DNA of 42,343 nt from Alphaproteobacteria bacterium (GTDB taxonomy: Bacteria > Pseudomonadota > Alphaproteobacteria > JABAAW01), in NCBI GenBank assembly GCA_014238535.1, contig JABAAW010000010.1:1-42343 (forward strand), written 5' to 3'. Under the pieces are notes generated by a model. It saw only the letters and a list, made by a program, of their open reading frames with translations, did no database searches and had not been told where the DNA came from. Numbering within the stretch: position 1 is the first letter of the stretch; every line of letters starts with the position of its first letter. Below, one piece after another: positions 34,531-42,343 of the stretch. The translations under genes were made by a program, and so were the position numbers.

Positions 34531-35307
34531 CTATTTTGTGATTGTCAAATGCTCGGCACCGATCACTATGCTGCGCACGGGTTGCGTATGTGGAATATAT
34601 GGAGATAGCACGGCACCTAGAACACGCCAATAGCCGATGTCTTCGATATATTCTTTCACTTCCATAGAAATTCTACGCATTATACTTTGATCAACTTGCT
34701 TGTCTTTCGATGGAACCGCTTCTTTAGGGCACTCGATTTCTGGATAAATGAAGGCCAATAGCCAACAGCTAGGTGCAGCAAAGCGATGGATATACTTGAT
34801 CAGCTTTTTAACGCTATCTGCCCTGCTGTCTATTACGATGGCAGAAAGCGGTAATGGTAAGAAACCTCGGTGCATTTGTTGCAAGTTGACACTCTGTAAG
34901 ATAGTGACGCGAGGATCATTTGCAACGCTTTCTTTTACTTTACCCTCGCCTACGCTAATGGCAAAAGTTCGCCTGATACCATTTTCGAGTAAAACTCTAG
35001 TACAATCACCCTCGAGCGTTCCTAAATCGACTGCGATTCTCCCGCGCGCTGAGAAGCGAAATTTATCCATGCCATATAATAGGTTAGAGCTGGGTGGGCT
35101 TTTACTAGGCATCGGAGTAGCAACGACGCGTAGAGGAATTGTGACGGAAACCATCTCGCCGATATTACTAATACAATGCTTACCAAAGAAGACTCTCCGC
35201 TCTTCAATCAGCTGTTGCGCGTGCCAACGATTACTCGCGAGCCGCTGTTGTATGAGTGCGCCAATTACACTTATTACACGAGCATCTAGATCTAATAGCT
35301 CATCCAT
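34531..35307 (-). CDS. Degenerate TlyA-like (S4 + FtsJ fold) methyltransferase homologue
   Basis: 258 residues. It aligns with the TlyA family of rRNA 2'-O-methyltransferases and hemolysin-like proteins. An S4-like domain is at about 17-55 (LIQQRLASNRWHAQQLIEERRVFFG), then a Rossmann part RIAVDLGTLEGDCTRVLLENG (90-110) in place of the normal DVGASTGGFTD motif, FAISVGEGKVKES for the usual DVGYGQL, VIDSRAD (158-164), and VLGAVLSPYIPH near the end. Of the K-D-K-E tetrad, Lys82 and Asp160 may be kept, but the KPQFE lysine is Tyr188, and the late Glu of the GNxEF motif is gone (QPVRSIVI). It is therefore likely catalytically changed or inactive. tlyA usually follows dxs in alphaproteobacteria; here it is elsewhere. 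The family link is my recognition. Confidence 0.65.
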   Translation of the reverse strand: MDELLDLDARVISVIGALIQQRLASNRWHAQQLIEERRVFFGKHCISNIGEMVSVTIPLRVVATPMPSKSPPSSNLLYGMDKFRFSARGRIAVDLGTLEGDCTRVLLENGIRRTFAISVGEGKVKESVANDPRVTILQSVNLQQMHRGFLPLPLSAIVIDSRADSVKKLIKYIHRFAAPSCWLLAFIYPEIECPKEAVPSKDKQVDQSIMRRISMEVKEYIEDIGYWRVLGAVLSPYIPHTQPVRSIVIGAEHLTITK

Positions 35308-35400
35308 TTGCTCAAACTTCCCTCCTCTTCCTTACTGTTTTTGTTTTTTATTATAGTTTTGAAGGAACTAATATGAAAAATATACCACTATCAGTGAAAT

Positions 35401-35419
35401 GTGCGCCCTCCTAGCGCAC
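35401..35419 (-). terminator. Short GC hairpin over the end of the isochorismatase gene
   Basis: GTGCGC (35401-35406) and GCGCAC (35414-35419) form a 6-bp stem whose loop contains the stop codon of the isochorismatase-family gene. On the minus strand no clean T-run follows at once, so termination strength is doubtful. Confidence 0.25.
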
Positions 35420-35989
35420 TAATTTAGATAATAATTTAAAATCCTCCCCTTTTGATGTTTTTTGTAAATCGAATAGCAGCATTTCGACACTCACTATTTC
35501 GATTCCTACTTGCGCCATCCGCATAATTGCACAAGAGTGATCGCTTTGTGAGCGCGAAGTTGTTGCGTTTTCGACGACCACGCTACGATAGCCTCGATTA
35601 GCCAAATCGCGTGCGCTTTGCCAAACGCAAACATGTGTCTCGATACCGCTGATCAAGATAGTCGAGCGAGCGCTATCGTTAATTTTCTGCATCAAAGAGC
35701 TATCGTCGGCTACGGAAAAAGAACGCTTCTCGCAAACCTGCACTTCCTCTGTATACAATTTTTGAAGTTCGCTAGCAGTCTCCCCCAACCCCTGCGGGTA
35801 TTGCTCTGATACCAACAGAGGAATATTGAACAACGACAGTGCGCCCAATATCTTGGCATTACTAGCGAGCATGCGCTCGCATTCTGCCATCGCAGGTAGA
35901 AGTTTTTCCTGCACGTCGATCAGCAAGAACACGCAGTCTTTAGGCTGTATGCGTTGTAATCCAATATTGTTGGTATCGGAAACTAACAT
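35411..35989 (-). CDS. Isochorismatase-family cysteine hydrolase
   Basis: 192 residues. It has the catalytic triad Asp25 (LLIDVQEK), Lys88 (CEKRSF) and Cys121 (GIETHVCVWQSARDL), with VVVENATTSRSQSDH after it. It belongs to the YcaC/nicotinamidase-like superfamily, whose members hydrolyse amides or related bonds; close relatives are usually unassigned. Two Met-Leu starts are conceivable, and the ATG at 35989 gives the expected length. It is 93 bases downstream of sppA and 103 bases ahead of the TlyA-like gene; both are on the same strand. Confidence 0.88.
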   Translation of the reverse strand: MLVSDTNNIGLQRIQPKDCVFLLIDVQEKLLPAMAECERMLASNAKILGALSLFNIPLLVSEQYPQGLGETASELQKLYTEEVQVCEKRSFSVADDSSLMQKINDSARSTILISGIETHVCVWQSARDLANRGYRSVVVENATTSRSQSDHSCAIMRMAQVGIEIVSVEMLLFDLQKTSKGEDFKLLSKLVR

Positions 35990-36032
35990 TTAAATTTTGA
36001 TGAACGAGATACTAGCTACTTATGCAAAAAAA

Positions 36033-36074
36033 TTATACAAGATAAGTTATACAAGACAAGTTATACAAGACATG
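36033..36074. repeat. Three 14-bp tandem repeats upstream of the isochorismatase gene
   Basis: TTATACAAGATAAG (36033-36046), TTATACAAGACAAG (36047-36060) and TTATACAAGACATG (36061-36074). They fill much of the 93-base gap between sppA and the isochorismatase-family gene. Confidence 0.8.
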
Positions 36075-36082
36075 CAACAGAG

Positions 36083-38476
36083 TTATGGCATAAGACGAAT
36101 TTGCGGTGCACTCAAAGCTCCGCGGCGCGATAGAAGCGGAGTTACTTCTCTCAAGGCTTGCTCACGCAGAGGAGATGGAAGCAATGGAGCAAGACTACGC
36201 AATACAGCCTGTTGCCCCCTATCTTCATTCTGTTGTGTGTTTGCAAAGAATTCTTTGCGAAGCATATGCCTGATGCGATAGGAAAAAGATCGCTCTAGAG
36301 GGTATGGCAAAAACAAAATTTGCTCTACAGGATAGTTTAAGCGCTGAGCCATCCACAAACGAGCATCTGCATACCCGCCTATTGAATCGACGAGTCCGTT
36401 CGCGACGGCTTGCTCGCCCAGCCAAACTCGCCCGCCGGCGATCTGCTCGACGCGTGAACGCTCGAGACTACGCGAGCTTGCGACTTTTCCAGTAAAATCC
36501 TCATAAATGGCATCCATAGCCCCCGCAAGTGTTGATAGGTCTGCCTCTGTATATGCGTCTATCAACGAGTGCATCGTGCTATCGCTCCCACTTTGCACGA
36601 CCCCCCAACCGATTCCCCAGCGTTGCCAAAAATCGCGAGTTGCGACCTTGCCTGCGAAGACACCGATCGAGCCGGTAACCGTTAGCGGTTGCGCGAAGAC
36701 TTGCTCGCCTGCCATGGCGATATAATAGCCTCCTGATGCCGCTGTATCGCCCATCACTACCACGAGCGGCTTACGCTTACGCAAGCGCATAATTTCGTGG
36801 TATATGATATCGGATGCGACATAGTCCCCCCCATGGCTATCTATGTGCAAGACAACGCCGTTGAAACGATCATCGTTAGCAAGCTTACGCAAAAGCTGCA
36901 CTGCTCGCTTTGCGGAAATCACATGGTCGTTGCTATATCTTCCCCATGAACCCTCTGGACTACTCTGCATTATGTTGCCGCGGAAATTCAGCAAAGCTAC
37001 CTGCAAGTTAGAAGCCATAGTAGGCTCTGGTGCGGCTTCCTCCATTTTAGTTTTTTCTTGTGCTACTTCTTCTTGATCTGGAGCCTGCTGCGCCTCGCTT
37101 TCTTCTAGACTGGGCTGAGAGGTATCTTCTTGCGACTCGGAATTTTCGTCTGAATTTTCGTCGGAATTTTCGTCGGGATTTTCGTCTGAATTTTCACTTG
37201 GCGATACTTCTGCTGGCGATACTTCTACCTCTCTTTCCTTATCATCATCCTCGTCGCCCATGCTTTTCTCTCTGTCCATTTTTTTGCGCGCGAGTTCGTC
37301 GTTGAGTCTGAAGAATTTTCCGATACCATGGTATGAAGCGTACGCTACTAGCGGAATACCTATAGTTTTGTCATTCTTCATCCTGCCTTTTGTGCTTTCA
37401 TCGGAGTCATTTTCTGCGTTACCAGCCTGATCTTCTTTAGCCTTATTAGCGGCGAGTTCGCGATGGAATGCGGTCCAGAATTCATCGGCGTATGCATTTC
37501 GATCTACTAACCCTCGCAACAGAGCGTCGGATGCACTGATGTATGGAGAGTTTAGCGCGAGAGCGACTACCTCACTATCGAGTCTTCTTGCGCTTTCGAC
37601 CTCTTTGCTCCACCTGCGCGAGACGCTATCTGCTACCCCGCGTAGATTTTCTCTAACCTCTTCGCTCATTTCTTCGTTGAGCAATTGCTGTGGAGCGCCT
37701 TTGTATCCTTCGCGAGTTTCGAATTGCGGAACTACCTGTAGCTTGTCGAGAGCTCCGCGTAAGTATGGCACCTCGATTCGCACGCCGCCGAAGCCGAGGC
37801 TTCCGCTTGGTGTTAGCGCGATAGAATCGAATGCGGTTGCGAGGTAATAGCTTTTCAATCCACCTGCCCGCCCGAGACCACCTAAGTTATTTGCGAGGAT
37901 CCACGCGGGTTTGCCTTGAACGCGAAAATGGGCTACCGCGCTACGAATGTCCTCTACCCCCGCGACCCCTAGACGAGCTGCGGCTGCGCTGTTCATCGAT
38001 ACGACCAGCGCGGTAATTTTATCATTACTGGCGGCATGGCGTAGTGCTTCGATCAAGGTTATTCTACCGATACGCCCTTTATTTTTTTGAAAGAGAGAGT
38101 ATATGGATGGGTTAGCGAACCATCGATCTGACAATCTATCCAAGTCTAGATACAGATAGCCGCCTTCTGATATCGAGCGTTTATCGTATCCTCCTCTGCC
38201 TTTCATCCCCCAGTAATTTTCTCCCGCCTCTTCTTGCTCGGTATGCATGGTAAACATACCGCTTTTTTCCCAAGCGCGATCGGCTAAGTGATCACCAAAA
38301 ATCCAGTATATGCCAAAACCTGTAAGGACTAATATGACGATAATCGCGCCGATGACAAAGGATGTGTAACGGAAAAAAAACCAAAAGACACGAAAACTCC
38401 AAGTAACGATGAAACGCAACCCTCGAGTGACAAAACGAGTGATGGACGTTTTCAACCATGATAGGAATTTTTTCAT
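36083..38476 (-). CDS. sppA: SppA (67K type) signal peptide peptidase with large acidic insertion
   Basis: 797 residues, against about 600 usual. A membrane anchor at 27-60 (TWSFRVFWFFFRYTSFVIGAI..) is followed by two Clp-like halves. The N-half carries the general base Lys259 (REGYKGAPQQ) and the C-half the nucleophile Ser581 (GDTAASGGYY), the Ser-Lys dyad of the family; DSHGGDYVASD (546-556) and GSIGVFAGK (602-610) are also in place. SppA clears cleaved signal peptides at the inner membrane. Between the halves, about residues 392-487, lies an acidic, low-complexity insert, including (S/P)DEN repeats encoded by a 12-bp tandem repeat. It is probably a disordered linker on the periplasmic side. 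It stands between aroC and the isochorismatase gene. Confidence 0.93.
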   Translation of the reverse strand: MKKFLSWLKTSITRFVTRGLRFIVTWSFRVFWFFFRYTSFVIGAIIVILVLTGFGIYWIFGDHLADRAWEKSGMFTMHTEQEEAGENYWGMKGRGGYDKRSISEGGYLYLDLDRLSDRWFANPSIYSLFQKNKGRIGRITLIEALRHAASNDKITALVVSMNSAAAARLGVAGVEDIRSAVAHFRVQGKPAWILANNLGGLGRAGGLKSYYLATAFDSIALTPSGSLGFGGVRIEVPYLRGALDKLQVVPQFETREGYKGAPQQLLNEEMSEEVRENLRGVADSVSRRWSKEVESARRLDSEVVALALNSPYISASDALLRGLVDRNAYADEFWTAFHRELAANKAKEDQAGNAENDSDESTKGRMKNDKTIGIPLVAYASYHGIGKFFRLNDELARKKMDREKSMGDEDDDKEREVEVSPAEVSPSENSDENPDENSDENSDENSESQEDTSQPSLEESEAQQAPDQEEVAQEKTKMEEAAPEPTMASNLQVALLNFRGNIMQSSPEGSWGRYSNDHVISAKRAVQLLRKLANDDRFNGVVLHIDSHGGDYVASDIIYHEIMRLRKRKPLVVVMGDTAASGGYYIAMAGEQVFAQPLTVTGSIGVFAGKVATRDFWQRWGIGWGVVQSGSDSTMHSLIDAYTEADLSTLAGAMDAIYEDFTGKVASSRSLERSRVEQIAGGRVWLGEQAVANGLVDSIGGYADARLWMAQRLNYPVEQILFLPYPLERSFSYRIRHMLRKEFFANTQQNEDRGQQAVLRSLAPLLPSPLREQALREVTPLLSRRGALSAPQIRLMP
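37142..37201 (-). repeat. 12-bp minisatellite inside sppA
   Basis: Five copies of a 12-bp unit such as ATTTTCGTCTGA (plus strand) at 37142-37201, the last copy degenerate. On the coding strand they give SDEN/PDEN repeats (about residues 429-446). Copy number could vary between strains. Confidence 0.8.
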
Positions 38477-38589
38477 TCTTTACCTCAGCTAAAGATTTCG
38501 ACTAGCATACCTAGACACGCTACGATGATGCTAATGCTAGTGAGAATTAGTGAAAAAATCAAGCCTCATATGCGATCATCTTTAAGTCA

Positions 38590-39681
38590 TCACCCGCATT
38601 GTGCGCGATGCAGTAGTTTATGATCTGCCAAGACAAGAGCGAGCATAGCCTCGACGATGGGCACGGCTCTTATAGCGACGCAAGGATCGTGGCGACCTAG
38701 TGTTTCAACAGTGCTCGCCTTTCCGTCGACGTCGATTGTGCGTAGAGACTTGCGTATCGAGCTTGTGGGCTTAACTGCGAGTGAGAAGGAAATATCTTGC
38801 CCTGTTGATATTCCTCCTATGATTCCGCCTGCATTATTAGTCACGAATTGAGGTTCGGACGAGTATTTTTTCTCACCCCCGCTGCCCTCTAGCATTTCGT
38901 CGGCGTTCTCTAGACCATCACGCTCGACTACACCGAATCCTGCGCCAATTTCGATAGCTTTCACGGCATTGATTCCCATCATAGCGGCTGCCAGATCGGC
39001 ATCCAACTTCCCGTATAACGGAGCCCCCCAGCCGACGGGAATTCCGCAAGCCTGCGCCTTGATGCGCCCGCCGAGCGAGACGCCTTTACGACGAGCTTCG
39101 TCCAAGTTTTTTTGCCAAAGCGTTAAGGTTTCTTTATCAGGGCAGAATAGATTATCAACATGACAATCTTCCCAAGACCATCGTTTTTCATCGACCTTAA
39201 TTTTACCGATCTGCGAGAGCGCGGCGCGAATAACTACTTTTTCGCCCAAAATTTTTCGAGCGATAGCGCCGGCAGCGACGCGCATGACGGTTTCTCTCGC
39301 ACTGGCACGCCCGCCGCCGCGCCAATCGCGAATCCCGTATTTGCGCTCGGTAACATAGTCTGCATGCCCAGGACGATATACTTTTGCTATGTTAGCGTAA
39401 TCTTTGCTCCGCGCATCTTCATTTATGATCTCCAAGGCGATCGGCGTCCCTGTTGTTTTTCCCTCAAAGACACCTGATAGTATCTCTACCCTATCCCTCT
39501 CTTTCCGTTGTGAAGTATGGCGCGAAAGAGCGGAGCGTCTGCGCTCGATATCCTGTTGGATTTCTTCTTTAGAGATAGCGATAAGCGGAGGCACTCCATC
39601 TATCACGCAGCCGATGGATAGCCCGTGTGACTCACCCCAACTTGTATAGCGTAAGATACGCCCGAAGCTGTTAAAAGACAT
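38590..39681 (-). CDS. aroC: Chorismate synthase
   Basis: 363 residues. It makes chorismate from EPSP, the last step of the shikimate pathway, using reduced FMN. Motifs: YTSWGESHGLSIGCVIDGVPP (12-32), RRRSALSRHTSQRKERD, and YRPGHADYVTERKYGIRDWRGGGRASARET (101-130), and the ending VDGKASTVETLGRHDPCVAIRAVPIVEAM. The ATG at 39681 is ahead of MSFNSFGRILRYTSWGE. It lies 36 bases downstream of fabI on the same strand, a known alphaproteobacterial pair, and before sppA. Confidence 0.97.
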   Translation of the reverse strand: MSFNSFGRILRYTSWGESHGLSIGCVIDGVPPLIAISKEEIQQDIERRRSALSRHTSQRKERDRVEILSGVFEGKTTGTPIALEIINEDARSKDYANIAKVYRPGHADYVTERKYGIRDWRGGGRASARETVMRVAAGAIARKILGEKVVIRAALSQIGKIKVDEKRWSWEDCHVDNLFCPDKETLTLWQKNLDEARRKGVSLGGRIKAQACGIPVGWGAPLYGKLDADLAAAMMGINAVKAIEIGAGFGVVERDGLENADEMLEGSGGEKKYSSEPQFVTNNAGGIIGGISTGQDISFSLAVKPTSSIRKSLRTIDVDGKASTVETLGRHDPCVAIRAVPIVEAMLALVLADHKLLHRAQCG

Positions 39682-39717
39682 AATCCGCCAACATCAGGCG
39701 ACCACCATCTGCTATCG

Positions 39718-40557
39718 CTACCCGACCTCCTCGAGCACCTCGCGTGCGCGTTTAACCGATGCCAAAGGTAGCATTCCAGTTATGCTGTATCCGCAATCGG
39801 CATGCATGATCTCGCCGGACATGCTTGATGATAGTTCTGACAGCAGAAAGACGGCTGCGCCTCCAATTTCCTCTTGCGTGACATTTCGCCGTAAAGGAGC
39901 ATTTAGCTCGTTCCACTTCAGCATCAGCCCCATAGAGCCGATACCGGAAGCTGCGAGAGTTTTTATTGGCCCAGCTGAGATAGCATTGACGCGAATGCCG
40001 CGAGGACCTAGATCGGTAGCCAAATAACGCACGCTTGCCTCCAAAGCTGCCTTAGCGACTCCCATGACATTATAGTTAGGGATAGCTTTTTCGGCGCCAT
40101 AGTATGAAAGTGTTACGACAGAAGCACCTTTACGCAAAGAATTTTGCGCCTGCGCCAAGACAGCAGTCAAGGAGTAACAAGAAATATCCATCGAGTTTAA
40201 AAAATTCTCGCGTGAGGTTTGCAAATAAGGTCCGCGCAGTTCTTCTTTATCGGCAAATGCGATGGCGTGAACGATGAAGTCAAAACCCTCGCTCCAAACT
40301 TGAGAGAGTGTATCGAAAAGATTTACGATTGAAGAGGCATCCTTCACATCGCAAGGATAGACTTTATCGGAGCCGACTTTATCGGCAAGTGGGCGCACGC
40401 GCTTTTCCAAGATTTCGCCTTGGTAAGTAAATGCCAACTCTGCGCCGTGCTCGTGCAGTTTAGATGCTATGCCCCAAGCGATCGAGCGTTCGTTTGCCAC
40501 CCCCATCACGAGTCCGCGTCGCCCTGCCATCAAGCCTGATTTTGATTTATCGTTCAC
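39718..40557 (-). CDS. fabI: Enoyl-[acyl-carrier-protein] reductase FabI
   Basis: 279 residues. It reduces trans-2-enoyl-ACP with NADH in fatty acid elongation. It is a short-chain dehydrogenase-type protein of the FabI branch: GRRGLVMGVANERSIAWGIA (12-31, the FabI nucleotide loop), AELAFTYQGE (39-48), VHAIAFADKEELRGPY, SYYGAEKAIPNYNVMGVAKAALE with the Tyr-x6-Lys pair Tyr162/Lys169, and NAISAGPIKTLAASGI. It is first of the fabI-aroC unit. The N-terminal ten residues are polar and probably flexible. Confidence 0.97.
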   Translation of the reverse strand: MNDKSKSGLMAGRRGLVMGVANERSIAWGIASKLHEHGAELAFTYQGEILEKRVRPLADKVGSDKVYPCDVKDASSIVNLFDTLSQVWSEGFDFIVHAIAFADKEELRGPYLQTSRENFLNSMDISCYSLTAVLAQAQNSLRKGASVVTLSYYGAEKAIPNYNVMGVAKAALEASVRYLATDLGPRGIRVNAISAGPIKTLAASGIGSMGLMLKWNELNAPLRRNVTQEEIGGAAVFLLSELSSSMSGEIMHADCGYSITGMLPLASVKRAREVLEEVG

Positions 40558-40666
40558 AATTTATAAGTCTCTTATGTAGTTAAAACCTAGTTAGTAAGTG
40601 AAGTTACTAGCACTGATTCCTAGCGTAACGCATCGGCAAAAGCAATTGTTAGTATATTTATAGGAC

Positions 40667-41380
40667 TTAAGCGAACAGCAATAAATTCATGATGAACCAC
40701 AATAGTGGTAATACCAACGCGCCAAAGAGTGCGCACAGAGCCATCGCCAATCCTGCGTAGGTACCTGCGACTTGGTGTTTTTCAGAAAACAGCTGAGCGG
40801 TGGCGATTCCGTGCGTAGCGGCTCCTATGGCTATTCCGCCTATTTCGGCATGGTTTGTAGCGAAACGCTTTAGTAGCATGGAACCAAAGACTGCACCGCA
40901 GATTCCTGTTGCTATTGCCACAGCCCCCCCTAGAGAAAAATCGACACCGATCGCTTGCGCGATATCTTGTGCGACTGGTCCTGTAATAGATTTAGGTATC
41001 ATCGCTCCAACTAGCGAGCTGTTATCGCCGTGTAGCAAGAAAGCGAGTAGCACAACCGAAACACCGCTACATAGAGTAACTCCTACAACGGCAGCGATGA
41101 GAGGTTTTGCATATCGTACTATCTCTCGGCGGCGCCGATATATCGGCATTGAGAGTGCGCAAACGCATATCGGCAGTAGCGTTAGAAGTATCCCTGAAGA
41201 TGCTTGGAATGCTCGCACGTCGAAACTACCGAAGTACAGCGCGAGCGATAACAGCAAGACGGACAGGAACACTGGATTGAGGAATGCCAACCGCCCGAAG
41301 CATCCGTATATGAAGTAAGCAGTGGTGTAGACTGATACGCACACGAACGTCCCTAAAGTTGCTCCTAGGAAATACATCAT
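40667..41380 (-). CDS. lrgB: LrgB-family membrane protein
   Basis: 237 residues from the ATG at 41380; the frame extends further upstream but lrgA stops there, and ATGA (41380-41377) joins the two as a four-base overlap. Many hydrophobic spans (TLGTFVCVSVYTTAYFIYGCF, FLSVLLLSLALYFG, AVVGVTLCSGVSVVLLAFLL, MALCALFGALVLPLLWFI). Signatures PKSITGPVAQDIAQAIG (near residues 131-147) and the segment EIGGIAIGAATHGIATAQLF are diagnostic of LrgB/YohK. LrgAB affects membrane permeability, murein hydrolase export or carboxylate transport, depending on species. It is the second gene of an lrgAB pair. Confidence 0.92.
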   Translation of the reverse strand: MMYFLGATLGTFVCVSVYTTAYFIYGCFGRLAFLNPVFLSVLLLSLALYFGSFDVRAFQASSGILLTLLPICVCALSMPIYRRRREIVRYAKPLIAAVVGVTLCSGVSVVLLAFLLHGDNSSLVGAMIPKSITGPVAQDIAQAIGVDFSLGGAVAIATGICGAVFGSMLLKRFATNHAEIGGIAIGAATHGIATAQLFSEKHQVAGTYAGLAMALCALFGALVLPLLWFIMNLLLFA

Positions 41381-41967
41381 AGCGCTTTCGTTTTTGCGGT
41401 TGTTTTTATTTTTGTATCGAGTTTTTTCAACAAGACGATTGTAGCAGTTATAGTTAAAACTGTATGTGGTACTATTACTAGTAGTAGCAAGAACCAAGCG
41501 TCGATCAATACAGCGGTGTCCTTAACTATTCCGACCCCTATCGGTACAAAACATAATGGCATTACGAAGAGCAATCGATCTGCTGTTTTCTCGATTGCAT
41601 TATCGAGATAGCGATATAGATATGCGTATGCATTTTTACTATTCGCTGCGCGCTCTAGACTAGGTTTCAGAAGGAACAGCATCAACACAGCCAAAGGCAT
41701 TGCGAAGGCAATAGGTGGAAGGGGTAGATCGTATGAGTGAACCAAGAAGATGGCGGAATATACACAAACCGCAAAGGGCAAAATACCGATAGCGAAACCA
41801 ACCCCCTCCCTCAGTGCTACTTGAGAACCGATTTTAGCAAAAGATACTATGCGCAATAAGTATGCGGCAGTGGTGTTTTTTGAATTTTGCGATTTTTTAG
41901 AAGTCTTTTTTGGCGATGATTTATATGAACGATTTTTAGATTTTTTAGCCAACGATTTTGTAGACAA
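41377..41967 (-). CDS. lrgA: LrgA/CidA-family membrane protein with basic N-terminal tail
   Basis: 196 residues. Residues 1-34 are Lys/Ser/Asn-rich (KKSKNRSYKSSPKKTSKKS) with no hydrophobicity, unusual for a LrgA protein of about 120. The rest has four likely membrane spans, with PIAFAMPLAVLMLFLL, PLCFVPIGVGIVKD and VLTITATIVLLKKL matching the family's P-x-PG region and loop with conserved VGV. This is a divergent member; the pairing with lrgB makes the assignment firm. An alternate, shorter start is not evident. It may be a holin-like partner of LrgB. Confidence 0.83.
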   Translation of the reverse strand: MSTKSLAKKSKNRSYKSSPKKTSKKSQNSKNTTAAYLLRIVSFAKIGSQVALREGVGFAIGILPFAVCVYSAIFLVHSYDLPLPPIAFAMPLAVLMLFLLKPSLERAANSKNAYAYLYRYLDNAIEKTADRLLFVMPLCFVPIGVGIVKDTAVLIDAWFLLLLVIVPHTVLTITATIVLLKKLDTKIKTTAKTKAL

Positions 41968-42153
41968 TACTTGTTTCCTCCCAAGACTAAAAGCTGAACG
42001 CGAATACTAGCACGAACGATGCGCCTGAGGCAAGGAAGGCATAGGAAGAGTTTTTGTCTGTAATGAATTCAAAGAGCAAACTTTTCGACTCTAAGTCGTT
42101 GAAGAGATGCCCCTAGCCTCTCTAGAGTTTCCCTATTTCTAGGTATTTTTACT

Positions 42154-42343
42154 TTATTGTTTTATCTGTTTTTTCTTTCTAGCCTGCCCGCTAGTTTTAG
42201 CAGCCTTGTTATCATGCTTGGAGCGAGTTTCGCACAAGAACCAAGTAGGGTCATCGGAGACTAGCGCTTGGCGGAATGTCCACAAATCGGTTAGCGTTTC
42301 CTCGACATCTGGATCGCCATCCACTAGTTTATTAGCTTTATCG
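42154..42343 (-). CDS. Tim44-like domain protein, C-terminus only
   Basis: 63 codons up to the TAA at 42154-42156; the start lies beyond the right edge. The sequence VEETLTDLWTFRQALVSDDPTWFLCET is the last strand and helix of the Tim44/TimA-like domain (compare E-x-W-TF-R-x2-x-S-D-P-NW-x-L). The last 20 residues are Lys-rich. Alphaproteobacteria carry such membrane-anchored proteins, related to the mitochondrial import motor adaptor. It is too short for firm naming. Confidence 0.65.
   Translation of the reverse strand, partial: DKANKLVDGDPDVEETLTDLWTFRQALVSDDPTWFLCETRSKHDNKAAKTSGQARKKKQIKQ

Noticed and set aside
36033-36074. Repeat block as a possible CRISPR remnant
   Set aside because: Repeats are directly adjacent 14-mers without spacers and no cas gene is near.
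40558-40666. Possible tRNA or small RNA in the lrgB-fabI gap
   Set aside because: No cloverleaf arms or T-loop sequence could be found; only short imperfect inverted repeats.

Overview
The window looks like chromosomal DNA of an alphaproteobacterium, probably marine or host-associated. Several independent signs agree. The LexA protein has the alphaproteobacterial type of DNA-binding domain, and its promoter carries the alphaproteobacterial SOS box GTTC-N7-GTTC. The gene orders xseB-ispA-dxs and fabI-aroC are common in that class. A Tim44-like gene lies at the right edge, and UvrA has the CPVSGF variant of its first zinc module. The taurine-use genes fit a marine or animal-associated life, because taurine is abundant there. 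I cannot name an order or genus. By eye the base composition is medium GC, with AT-rich spacers.

Left part (1-6739): a taurine catabolism locus built as two divergent units around a 633-base regulatory gap. On the minus strand run tpa, tauA and tauB (tauB continues off the left edge, where tauC is expected). On the plus strand run xsc and pta. Together they import taurine, transaminate it to sulfoacetaldehyde, split that into sulfite and acetyl phosphate, and make acetyl-CoA. Two items stand out: three perfect 11-bp repeats upstream of xsc, and an in-frame 14-residue tandem duplication inside TauB.

6740-8073: a small AT-rich accessory patch with a MazF/PemK-like toxin, an unrecognised partner gene just upstream of it, and one doubtful small ORF. 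8074-12345: the isoprenoid operon xseB-ispA-dxs, with a divergent MoeB/ThiF-type E1-like gene. 12408-20928: a TolC-family outer-membrane channel, cobN (aerobic cobalamin cobaltochelatase) followed 8 bases upstream by a ChaC-type cyclotransferase gene, then on the plus strand an orphan periplasmic binding protein and an RluC/RluD pseudouridine synthase.

20946-29097: a possible lexA-ABC permease-GldG-sterol desaturase transcription unit on the minus strand. Its likely ATPase partner lies about 3.7 kb away, beyond lexA, a lytic transglycosylase and moaB. 29150-33945: divergent uvrA and pgi. 34010-38476 (minus): a secreted YHS protein, a degenerate TlyA-like methyltransferase homologue, an isochorismatase-family hydrolase, and an SppA protease with a large acidic insertion. 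38590-42343 (minus): aroC, fabI, lrgB, lrgA and the C-terminus of a Tim44-like protein.

Most of the window is housekeeping. The best leads are the TlyA-like protein that has lost catalytic residues, the split GldG-type ABC system that may be tied to lexA transcription, the MazF operon with a non-standard antitoxin candidate, the TauB duplication, and a recurring pattern of short triple tandem repeats in spacers. No tRNA, rRNA, CRISPR array, insertion sequence or prophage was seen.
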